Assembly: GCA_029880775.1 (NCBI GenBank)
Contig: JAOUNV010000056.1
Span: forward strand, 1 to 8,296
Length of the DNA: 8,296 nt
Direction of reading: 5' to 3'
Source: Nitrospinota bacterium
Lineage (GTDB): Bacteria > Nitrospinota_A > UBA7883
The notes beneath the pieces were generated by a model that made no database searches, was not told where the DNA came from, and saw only the letters and a list, made by a program, of their open reading frames with translations. Within the stretch, counting starts at the first letter, position 1; each line of letters opens with the position of its first letter. The position numbers and the translations under genes are program-made. Positions 1-5,348 of this stretch are shown one piece after another.

Positions 1-78
1 GTCTTCTGGCGGAACCAGCCGGTCCAGCCAAGTCTCCGTCTCCAGGGCTATGGTCTCGAAATACTTTGTAAGAGGCAT
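1..78 (-). CDS. ispA: Polyprenyl (farnesyl/geranylgeranyl) diphosphate synthase, N-terminal fragment
   Basis: Only the first 26 codons lie in the window; the gene continues past the left edge. The reverse complement from ATG at 78 reads MPLTKYFETIALETETWLDR and then LVPPED. This resembles the N-terminal helix of short-chain isoprenyl diphosphate synthases, which usually has a Leu-x-x-x-Leu-Pro-Pro pattern here. The family condenses isopentenyl diphosphate with allylic diphosphates in the cytoplasm to make C15 or C20 precursors. The DDxxD motifs that would prove the call are outside the window. The main support is context: it starts 34 bases after the xseB stop on the same strand, and xseA-xseB-ispA (often followed by dxs) is a common bacterial order. 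A weak AGGGA lies upstream of the ATG. The symbol is inferred from neighbourhood plus a short match. Confidence 0.7.
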   Translation of the reverse strand, partial: MPLTKYFETIALETETWLDRLVPPED

Positions 79-112
79 GGTTTGCGCTTTTCCCTAAAGT
101 TCGGGCCTTGGT

Positions 113-370
113 TCAGAACGGGGCGGTATTCTCTTCCGGCTCGGCCATCTGCTCGGTCTTGAAGGCTCCCCCCTCCTTCACCAGTTTCTCAATTTTCTTT
201 TCCGCTTCGTCCAGTTTTTTCTGGAGTCTCCGCACCGTCCCCACTCCCTCCTCGAACAGCTTCATAGACTTGTCCAGCTCCATGTCGCCGTCTTCTAGCT
301 GCGAGACGATCTCCTCCAGGCGCTTTAGAGCCGCCTCGAACTTGATTTCTTTTTCCGTTTTTTCACTCAT
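113..370 (-). CDS. xseB: Exodeoxyribonuclease VII small subunit
   Basis: An 85-residue acidic, helical protein of the usual XseB size (about 60-85 residues). Exonuclease VII is a cytoplasmic single-strand DNA exonuclease with one XseA and several XseB chains; XseB forms coiled-coil helices along the XseA stalk. The sequence shows the family hallmark near residues 11-43: FEAALKRLEEIV, then LEDGDMELDKSM and LFEEGV. A second charged helix rich in Lys and Glu follows to about residue 67, then a short low-complexity acidic tail. The ATG at 370 has GGGAAG just upstream. It lies 49 bases after xseA on the same strand and 34 bases before the isoprenyl synthase start, so co-transcription with both is likely. 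No anomalies are visible. Confidence 0.96.
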   Translation of the reverse strand: MSEKTEKEIKFEAALKRLEEIVSQLEDGDMELDKSMKLFEEGVGTVRRLQKKLDEAEKKIEKLVKEGGAFKTEQMAEPEENTAPF

Positions 371-419
371 TGTCTTCCCAGTCTATCACGCCCTCCACGG
401 GCAGGTCATATCAGAAAAT

Positions 420-1877
420 CTAGCTGTCAAACAGCTCTCCTTGTTTGATCCCCTTTTTCGATTTCCCATCCACAGTGGCCCCGGCGGCGCCGTCCTTCAC
501 CCGGATACTCACCTTCGTTCCGGGCGCCAGGTCCGCCACAGTCTTTATGACCCCTCCATCGGCGGCGCGGGTGACTATGGCGTACCCTCGATCCAGGACT
601 TTCGCCGGGTCGTAGGCGGCCAGGGCGGCGGCCAATTTTTCGATTTTGTTGCGATCATTTCCCAGCCGCAGATTCACTCCTCTAAGAAGCGCTTCTTCTA
701 TCCTGGTCAGCTCCACTTTACGGGTTGCGATCCATGTCTTTGGCCTGATAGCCTCCAGCCGGTCAGTGATGGTTTTGGCTTTCAGCCGTTTCACACCCGC
801 CAGGCGCGTCAAGGCGCGGCCCATGGCAATGGAAAGCTGCGCCAGTCTCTCCTGGCGTATGCGGACTTTGTTCGCGGGATTCTGGCCCCGCAGGCCGCCG
901 CGCATCGCTTCTAGCTTGTGCCGGTACAGCTCCACCATATTTCGCGCAGTGGCGCTCAGCCGCCCCATCAGGTCATCCACAAACTGGGAATCGGCCTCCA
1001 GTTTATCCCGCATTTCCAGGCGTAGCTTGCGGGAAAGCTCGGCCAACTGCGCTTCCAGCGCCGCCTTCTCCGGCGCCACGATCTCCGCCGCGGCTGTGGG
1101 GGTGGAAGCGCGCGCGTCCGCCACAAAATCGGCGATGGTGAAGTCCACCTCGTGCCCCACGGCGCTGACCACCGGGATTTTAGACGCGGCGATGGCCCGG
1201 GCCACGACCTCTTCGTTGAAAGCCCACAAGTCCTCCAACGACCCACCGCCCCGCCCGGCGATGATCACATCCACCTGGCCGTATTGGTTCAGTTCTTTTA
1301 TGGCCCTGGCGATTTTAGCCGCCGCGCCATCCCCCTGCACCGGTGATGGATTCAGCACGATGCGCAGGCCGGGGAAGCGGCGGTTGAGGGTGCGGATCAT
1401 GTCTCGCACAGCGGCGCCCTTCGGGCTGGTGACGATACCGACAGACCAGGCGATGACAGGTAGCGGTTTTTTGCGGGCTTTGTCGAATAATCCTTCCGCC
1501 TCCAGTTTTTTCTTCAGCTCCTCGAAGGCCGCCTGCAGAGCGCCCAACCCTTTCGGCTCCATCGCCTCGGCCACCAGCTGGTATTCGCCCCGCTTGTTGT
1601 ACACCGATATGCGGCCACGGACGACCACTTTGTCGCCATCTTTCGGGGTGAATCGCAGGTTCTTGCGGCTTCCCTTCCACATGACGCCGCGCACCTGGGA
1701 GTCTGCGTCCTTTAGGGTGAAGTATATATGCCCGGAGGTGTATATCTTGAAATTGGAAATCTCCCCCTCCACCCATATACCGGGGAAGGCGCCCTCCAGG
1801 ATATCCTTTATGATTCCGTTTAGCGCAGTGACCGTCAACACCTGGCGGCCAGTGGCATCGTCTATATTCTTTTTCAT
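420..1877 (-). CDS. xseA: Exodeoxyribonuclease VII large subunit
   Basis: A 485-residue catalytic subunit of exonuclease VII, which degrades single-stranded DNA in both directions to oligonucleotides and works in repair and recombination. Residues about 12-105 form the OB-fold DNA-binding domain (LTVTALNGIIKDILE, then VWVEGEI-type and GHIYFTLKD blocks). The nuclease core has GIVTSPKGAAVRD (147-159), GRGGGSLEDLWAFNEE (208-223) and SAVGHEVDFTIADF (238-251) followed by DARASTPTAAAE, all diagnostic of the family. The C-terminal half is a long charged coiled coil (about 270-430), the stalk that binds XseB. I chose ATG at 1877 over an upstream in-frame start at 1946. It gives the expected N-terminus, has AGGGA immediately upstream, and overlaps the previous gene's stop as ATGA, implying translational coupling. 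It is slightly longer than many homologues, mostly at the C-terminus. Confidence 0.97.
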   Translation of the reverse strand: MKKNIDDATGRQVLTVTALNGIIKDILEGAFPGIWVEGEISNFKIYTSGHIYFTLKDADSQVRGVMWKGSRKNLRFTPKDGDKVVVRGRISVYNKRGEYQLVAEAMEPKGLGALQAAFEELKKKLEAEGLFDKARKKPLPVIAWSVGIVTSPKGAAVRDMIRTLNRRFPGLRIVLNPSPVQGDGAAAKIARAIKELNQYGQVDVIIAGRGGGSLEDLWAFNEEVVARAIAASKIPVVSAVGHEVDFTIADFVADARASTPTAAAEIVAPEKAALEAQLAELSRKLRLEMRDKLEADSQFVDDLMGRLSATARNMVELYRHKLEAMRGGLRGQNPANKVRIRQERLAQLSIAMGRALTRLAGVKRLKAKTITDRLEAIRPKTWIATRKVELTRIEEALLRGVNLRLGNDRNKIEKLAAALAAYDPAKVLDRGYAIVTRAADGGVIKTVADLAPGTKVSIRVKDGAAGATVDGKSKKGIKQGELFDS

Positions 1878-2485
1878 TTCCCTGCGTTCTGGCTTTGCGC
1901 GCCGGGCATTATATCCACAGAGACGACCCACTCGAATCCGAACCATCCTGACTTTGTGGTCACTATCATCGTGTCGGCGAAGGGTGTCACCGTCTCATAA
2001 ACATCCTTCTCCACGACCAGCCTCTCCCGTTGGCCTGTCGCCCTCCAGGATCTGACATATATCGCATGCGTCGCGCCCAGCAACGCCGCTCCAGAATGGT
2101 TGTCAATTTGCTTGTCCATCACTATGGCGCCCAATACATTGGGTGGCGCGGTGTCCAGCGCTCCATTGGCGGTGATGACCGAGCCGAAGGTGGCGGCCGG
2201 GACGCCGCATAATGAGATGACGAAAAAGGTTACCATGGCTTTTGTTCCTGAGCCCTTTCGCCGCAGAAGATACAGCCCGAAGACGATGTATACCGCCGCC
2301 ACGGAACCGCCGTAAAACAGCGCCATGCGCAACATTCGCAATCCGTCCAGTGGAGGGTAGGTGGATATGCCGATTATTACAAGGCAGACCCCTGCCGTTA
2401 TCAGCGTGGCGGGTATGCCTATCAGCGCTATGGCTGTGTCGTCCTGGGGCCACCTGGCTTGTGTGTCGTTACTTTTCTTTTCCAT
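1874..2485 (-). CDS. Membrane protein of unknown function, translationally coupled to xseA
   Basis: A 203-residue protein I cannot assign to a named family. Hydrophobic segments at about residues 18-41, 52-74 and 82-105 predict three membrane helices. A roughly 95-residue soluble C-terminal domain follows, rich in beta-type residues (AIYVRSW, RLVVEKDVYETV, DTMIVTTKSGWFGFEWVVSV), ending in a short polar tail. The N-terminus (MEKKSNDTQARW) is charged. ATG at 2485 is preferred; the frame stays open to a TTG at 2533, but the ATG gives a sensible N-terminus directly before the first helix. No strong ribosome site precedes it. Its TGA overlaps the xseA ATG by four bases, so the two are probably made from one transcript. 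A functional link with exonuclease VII is not implied by coupling alone. GC-rich composition matches the housekeeping genes. Confidence 0.75.
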   Translation of the reverse strand: MEKKSNDTQARWPQDDTAIALIGIPATLITAGVCLVIIGISTYPPLDGLRMLRMALFYGGSVAAVYIVFGLYLLRRKGSGTKAMVTFFVISLCGVPAATFGSVITANGALDTAPPNVLGAIVMDKQIDNHSGAALLGATHAIYVRSWRATGQRERLVVEKDVYETVTPFADTMIVTTKSGWFGFEWVVSVDIMPGAQSQNAGK

Positions 2486-2504
2486 ATCTTTATCAGCTTT
2501 GAAC

Positions 2505-2533
2505 AGAAAAGCATAAGCGCCAGGTGGTGTCAA
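2505..2533 (-). promoter_or_regulatory. Possible sigma70 promoter for the membrane protein-xseA-xseB-ispA run
   Basis: On the minus strand a perfect TTGACA (2533-2528) is followed after 17 bases by TTTTCT (2510-2505), preceded by TGC as in extended -10 promoters. The -10 hexamer matches the consensus at only three of six positions. It sits in the divergent gap before the first gene of the minus-strand run and would leave a leader of about a dozen bases. Correct position and a perfect -35 support it; the poor -10 weakens it. Confidence 0.3.
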
Positions 2534-2640
2534 CCGCAGGCAGCGCGAAAGCCTGTTTCGCCTCTTTATGATGAAAAATAACTATGAATGAATTAGATTA
2601 CCGGGTAAGCGGCTGGACGCGGAATTTTCAGGAGAGGGGA

Positions 2641-3333
2641 ATGCGGAGGGCATCAAGAAAAGTATTTTTCATCCCATTGTTGGCGGCGGTGTTTTTGATG
2701 AGCGTGGCGCCGCCTATGAGCGCGGCCGAATCGCAGAACATCGCCGATGCGCATGCCGGGGAGCGTGACTATGCGCTCACTATCAGTGGCGGCATAAGCC
2801 TGGGGGCGTACCAGGCGGGGTTCAACTGGGGATTCGTTTCCATACTAAAGCGGCTCCACGCCGCCCGCCCCGCTAAAGACTCATACAATCTAAGAGCTGT
2901 CTCCGGCGCCTCCGCCGGCAACATAAACGCTTTTTTGACCGCCATCACCTGGATGGAAAAAGATGGCGCCCCGCTGCGGGGAAGCGGGCAGAACATTATC
3001 AATAACTGGTTCTACAACACCTGGATCCCGGTGGGGCTGGACACCCTGTTCCCCGGTGGAAAAAGCTGCGGCAGTTATTACCGTGATGTGTACTTGGCGA
3101 ATTTCCCTGGCCCGGAGGATCTGGACAGCTTCATCGCATCGCAATGCTTTGCGCTGGACTTTGATGTGGCCCGGCTGAAGGAAGGAGCGAGGCTGGTGAA
3201 GGAAAACAGGCTGGGACAGGAGAACGACTGGACGGCGTATCGTCAGGAGGATGGGCTATTCACACGCCGCTCCTTCGACTATATCATCGGCCAGATCAAG
3301 CTGGCGGCAGCCCTGGGAGGTGTTTATATGTAA
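2641..3333 (+). CDS. Patatin-like phospholipase, signal peptide, apparently truncated at the C-terminus
   Basis: Patatin-like enzymes are Ser-Asp dyad acyl hydrolases acting on membrane phospholipids. This 230-residue product starts with a signal peptide (MRRASRKVFF, a hydrophobic core, probable cleavage after SAA near residue 29), so it is exported. The glycine-rich oxyanion loop GGISLGAYQAG is at 50-60 and the nucleophile elbow GASAG at 89-93, with Ser91 as the expected nucleophile. The second catalytic residue, Asp in a DG[GA]-type motif, is not present before the stop at 3331-3333. Exported bacterial relatives are generally much longer. ATG at 2641 is chosen because AGGAGAGGGG lies just upstream and the signal peptide begins there; an in-frame ATG at 2584 adds 19 residues without a comparable site. 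The stop coincides with the onset of AT-richer DNA, so I infer the 3' part was lost or replaced. Probably not an active patatin. Confidence 0.82.
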   Translation: MRRASRKVFFIPLLAAVFLMSVAPPMSAAESQNIADAHAGERDYALTISGGISLGAYQAGFNWGFVSILKRLHAARPAKDSYNLRAVSGASAGNINAFLTAITWMEKDGAPLRGSGQNIINNWFYNTWIPVGLDTLFPGGKSCGSYYRDVYLANFPGPEDLDSFIASQCFALDFDVARLKEGARLVKENRLGQENDWTAYRQEDGLFTRRSFDYIIGQIKLAAALGGVYM

Positions 3334-3414
3334 TTGTAAAGCTATAGTGAAAACGAACGAGTAAAGTAGCTCAAAATGATACAAACTACCATCAACCCAG
3401 AGTGCTGAAACGTG

Positions 3415-3443
3415 TTGCGGAAATAGAATGACATTGGTATAAT
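3415..3443 (+). promoter_or_regulatory. Sigma70-type promoter for the membrane protein/PLA2-like operon
   Basis: A perfect TATAAT at 3438-3443 lies 17 bases after TTGCGG (3415-3420), which keeps the TTG of the -35 consensus. Transcription would start near 3450, leaving a leader of about 40 bases before the ATG at 3492. The -10 box is inside a perfect palindrome, which suggests repressor control. The match is good in the -10 and spacing and weak in the -35. Confidence 0.5.
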
Positions 3444-3454
3444 TATACCAATGT
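3431..3454. promoter_or_regulatory. Perfect 24-bp palindrome over the -10 box (candidate operator)
   Basis: The half-site ACATTGGTATAA is followed immediately by its exact reverse complement, giving 24 bases of uninterrupted dyad symmetry with no spacer. TATAAT occurs on both strands within it. Dyad symmetry on a -10 box is the usual geometry of a dimeric repressor site. It has no T-run after it and no loop, so it is not a good terminator. No regulator gene is encoded in this window, so the binding protein is unknown. Confidence 0.5.
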
Positions 3455-3491
3455 TGGATGATCAGGGGATATCGGAAAAGGCTATTAGTCT

Positions 3492-3995
3492 ATGACAAAT
3501 TCCATCCGATTTCATAGCATGTTGATCGCTGCGATATTTGTGCCTGTGCTCTTATTCATGTTTGTCACCATATGTCTTCTTAATGAACCTGTTTCTCTAA
3601 TTGTTGTTATTTTTTTTTCTGGGGCGCTAGGTGGTGTCACAAACAACTACCTTCGATTAAAACACTTTCCATCCGACATGGGAGAACTGGAAAGAACAAA
3701 GGCAAACCAACTGGCGATTTACCAAGTATGGATAAGTCCAATGATAGCGGGCGTATTCGGAATTGTATTGTATGCGCTGTTTGCATCAGGAATTGTGAGC
3801 GGCTCCTTATTTCCCGAGTTCAAAGATATCCACTTGGCCTATAAGGACTTTTTGGACCTTGTCAACATTCCCACACCTAAGGCGCGGCTGGATGGGGCAA
3901 AGGCGATCGTGTGGGGATTTATTGCCGGATTTTCAGAGCGGCTTGTACCGAATATAATAGATCGGCTGTCCCAGGAAGCTGTAAAAAAACAATAA
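3492..3995 (+). CDS. Small multi-pass membrane protein, first gene of the PLA2-like operon
   Basis: A 167-residue protein of unknown function. Hydrophobic stretches at about 10-30, 33-51 and 78-105 predict three membrane helices. A polar segment 52-77 (LRLKHFPSDMGELERTKANQ) separates the second and third. Near the C-terminus, residues 137-157 form a weaker hydrophobic stretch with the motif GFIAGFSERLVPNIID. I recall similar GFSERxVP motifs in other small bacterial membrane proteins, but cannot name the family with confidence. GGAAAAGG lies about ten bases before the ATG. The TAA is 17 bases before the likely start of the first PLA2-like lipoprotein on the same strand, so co-transcription is likely. 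Roles such as partner, exporter helper or self-protection factor for the neighbouring lipases are possible but only inferred from position. Composition is AT-richer than the flanking housekeeping genes. Confidence 0.75.
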   Translation: MTNSIRFHSMLIAAIFVPVLLFMFVTICLLNEPVSLIVVIFFSGALGGVTNNYLRLKHFPSDMGELERTKANQLAIYQVWISPMIAGVFGIVLYALFASGIVSGSLFPEFKDIHLAYKDFLDLVNIPTPKARLDGAKAIVWGFIAGFSERLVPNIIDRLSQEAVKKQ

Positions 3996-4600
3996 AAATG
4001 AAAGATATAGCAATGAGAAACATGTTCATTGCCATGGCGTTTTCGCTCATGGCTTTGCTTGCGTCATCCTGCGCCACCTCGAATAATTATGGTTCAACTG
4101 GTAATGATTCAACATCATGCACTCCTGTTTACGGTAACTGGTGCGGCCCTGGCTACCCATCGGATGGAAATAATCCTAGGCCTGTCGATGTGTGGGACAG
4201 GGCGTGTAGGGCCCATGATAAATGTTACGAGGCCAGAGGTGACAAAGACAAAGGTTGCGACGAGGAATTCCTTTATCGGTTGTGGGAGTTACATGTTGGT
4301 CATGGATTACCAATGCCTACATCTATGCGAAGCGCACAGTCCTGGTTCACGCAAGACGGTTATGTGTCTGTCTACATAGACTGGGAAGACTTATTTACAT
4401 TGGGTTATGATTGCAGTGGAGGCGAAGGCAAACGTGGATTTGCGTGTGCTACGCCCTCGGCTTCATGCTCAAAACCAATGGCGATCGATTATTTTAATCC
4501 GGCATTCGGCACGGATTGCGTCTGTCGGTTCCCGATGCCGATGGGGCCGGTACCTGGCCTCTGGACGCCTTACCCAAACTCCCTTCCATAGATGGTTTTC
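3957..4600 (+). repeat. Tandem duplication, unit 1
   Basis: First copy of a diverged direct repeat of about 640 bases. It begins at ATAGATCGG (3957), inside the last codons of the membrane-protein gene, and spans the whole first PLA2-like gene to GGTTTTC after its stop. The matching start in unit 2 is at 4601, an offset of 644 bases. The unit includes the shared ATAGCAATG start context and the shared end TACCCAAACTCCCTTCCATAG. Confidence 0.8.
4013..4591 (+). CDS. Secreted phospholipase A2-like lipoprotein, copy A
   Basis: A 192-residue putative lipoprotein. Residues 1-19 are a signal peptide ending ASSC; Cys20 is the likely lipidated residue, though Ala at -3 is not the best lipobox. The core resembles secreted and parvovirus-type phospholipase A2, which hydrolyses the sn-2 ester of phospholipids using calcium and a His-Asp dyad. 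It has a glycine-rich calcium loop YGNWCGPGYP (40-49), then PVDVWDRACRAHDKCYE (57-73) with catalytic His68 and calcium-ligand Asp69. A helix with GCDEEF (81-86) could supply the second catalytic Asp83. The mature part has ten cysteines (36, 44, 65, 71, 82, 134, 145, 152, 169, 171), so multiple disulfides are likely, fitting an envelope location. The ATG at 4013 is chosen because the same ATAGCAATG context precedes copy B; an in-frame ATG at 3998 would add five residues. The ribosome site is weak. Catalysis is inferred from motifs only. Confidence 0.82.
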   Translation: MRNMFIAMAFSLMALLASSCATSNNYGSTGNDSTSCTPVYGNWCGPGYPSDGNNPRPVDVWDRACRAHDKCYEARGDKDKGCDEEFLYRLWELHVGHGLPMPTSMRSAQSWFTQDGYVSVYIDWEDLFTLGYDCSGGEGKRGFACATPSASCSKPMAIDYFNPAFGTDCVCRFPMPMGPVPGLWTPYPNSLP

Positions 4601-4653
4601 ATAGATCGGTTACCCCAGGAGACTTGGTCAATAGAAAATAGGGAACCATAGCA

Positions 4654-5232
4654 ATGAAATGTACGTTTACTGTCATCGCATTTTCGCTCTCAGTTGTTCT
4701 TGTACAATCATGTGCCACCACGGATAAGATTATATCTGCTGTCAAAAAATCAACAGCATGTACTCCTGTTTACGGCAACTGGTGTGGTCCCGGCTACCCA
4801 TCGGATGGTAATAATCCTAGGCCTGTCGATGTGTGGGACAGGGCATGCAGAGCCCACGATAAATGTTATGAGGCTAGAGGTCATTATAGCAAATCTTGCG
4901 ACAAAGAGTTCCTATCTCGGTTGCGGAAGTTGCAAAATCGTTACAGATTACCGCTTCCCTCTGCGATGCAAAATGCGGAGTCCTGGTTCACTGAGGACAA
5001 TCATTTGAAAATCAACTTAGGACTGGGAGATATGGTTGCCTTTTTTAATGATTGCACTGGAGGGGAGGGTGTGGCTGAGGAGGTGTGTGTTACACCTTCG
5101 AGATCATGTTCAAAAGCACATGCGGTTTACCTTCTCCTTCCGGCAAGGGGGGGGGCAAATTGTGCTTGCCGATTTCGAAATGGGCGGGTTGCATATGGTA
5201 CATGGAAGCCATACCCAAACTCCCTTCCATAG
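4654..5232 (+). CDS. Secreted phospholipase A2-like lipoprotein, copy B
   Basis: Paralogue of the upstream lipoprotein, also 192 residues. The signal peptide ends VQSC, with Cys20 as probable lipid anchor. The calcium loop (YGNWCGPGYP, 40-49), His68-Asp69 and Cys-Asp-x-x-Phe with Asp83 are at the same positions as in copy A. Ten mature cysteines match (36, 44, 65, 71, 82, 134, 145, 152, 170, 172). Residues 36-76 are identical to copy A, while the segment after 77 is about 44% identical by my count, so substrate or partner preference may differ. AGGGAA lies about eight bases before the ATG, a better ribosome site than in copy A. Sixty-two bases separate it from copy A, holding the relic of the duplication. 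A run of nine G (5147-5155) sits in the coding sequence at residues 165-168; the frame is intact at nine. No terminator follows the stop. Confidence 0.82.
   Translation: MKCTFTVIAFSLSVVLVQSCATTDKIISAVKKSTACTPVYGNWCGPGYPSDGNNPRPVDVWDRACRAHDKCYEARGHYSKSCDKEFLSRLRKLQNRYRLPLPSAMQNAESWFTEDNHLKINLGLGDMVAFFNDCTGGEGVAEEVCVTPSRSCSKAHAVYLLLPARGGANCACRFRNGRVAYGTWKPYPNSLP
5147..5155 (+). repeat. Nine-G homopolymer within the copy B coding sequence
   Basis: Nine consecutive G encode part of the Arg-Gly-Gly segment just before the Cys-x-Cys motif. Copy A has TTCGGCACGG at the aligned site, and the two proteins differ there by a one-residue gap, consistent with growth of the tract. Loss of one G would shift reading into a frame open to about 5359; gain of one would lead to a stop near 5252. 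Either changes the C-terminal quarter or less of the protein. Confidence 0.7.
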
Positions 5233-5258
5233 CTGTTTTAGCTTCACCTGTGTGATCT

Positions 5259-5336
5259 ATGCCCCTCTTAAATGCAAACAATATCAACGGCACGTTGTAC
5301 TGGGCCATCCACATGGCTTTGAATTCACTGGATTGA
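5259..5336 (+). pseudogene. Possible leftover 3' end of the truncated patatin gene
   Basis: A short plus-strand open stretch after copy B encodes 25 residues, including ANNINGTLYWAIHMALNSLD before a TGA. Its codons look GC-richer than those of the block just before it. The gap between copy B and folD (5233-5348) otherwise holds no gene. Because the patatin gene stops abruptly on the same strand at the other side of the block, this could be its displaced C-terminus. I cannot align it to a patatin from memory; it might equally be chance or the tail of another lost gene. Confidence 0.25.
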
Positions 5337-5348
5337 TTTCAGGCGCTC

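Larger units (their letters stand above)
4601..5240 (+). repeat. Tandem duplication, unit 2, beginning with a relic of the membrane-protein gene tail
   Basis: Second copy of the direct repeat. Its first bases (4601-4609 ATAGATCGG, then CCCAGGAG) match the end of the membrane-protein gene. Translated in the old frame they still read IDRLPQE against IDRLSQE in the intact gene, although no promoter or start belongs to them here. The repeat then covers the second PLA2-like gene and about eight bases after its stop. Substitutions are spread throughout, so the duplication is not recent. Confidence 0.78.
3334..5258. other. AT-richer accessory block interrupting GC-rich flanks
   Basis: From just after the truncated patatin gene to about 5258 the sequence is visibly richer in A and T, with many A/T-ending codons, unlike xseA, folD or the UPF0173 gene. 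It contains a promoter with palindrome, a small membrane-protein gene and two tandem PLA2-like lipoprotein genes. I see no transposase, integrase, tRNA or clear terminal repeats, so the means of entry is unknown. The left edge is set by the composition change near 3320-3340; the right edge is less certain and lies between the second lipoprotein stop (5232) and the folD stop (5349). Confidence 0.55.

Noticed and set aside
108..914. Plus-strand open frame of 268 codons over xseB and the xseA 3' part
   Set aside because: Antisense to two well-recognised genes; composition is that of a shadow frame.
646..2055. Long plus-strand open frame of 469 codons opposite xseA
   Set aside because: It lies antisense to a clear xseA, is rich in Ser, Arg and Pro as expected from the opposite strand of GC-rich coding DNA, and shows no domain.
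4029..4379. Second plus-strand frames inside the two lipoprotein genes (also 4694-5008)
   Set aside because: Similar shadow frames appear in both copies only because the genes are homologous; the in-frame proteins have signal peptides and catalytic motifs.
3334..5348. Insertion sequence or prophage explanation for the AT-rich block
   Set aside because: No transposase, integrase, terminal inverted repeats, target-site duplication or tRNA was found, so it is described only as an accessory block.
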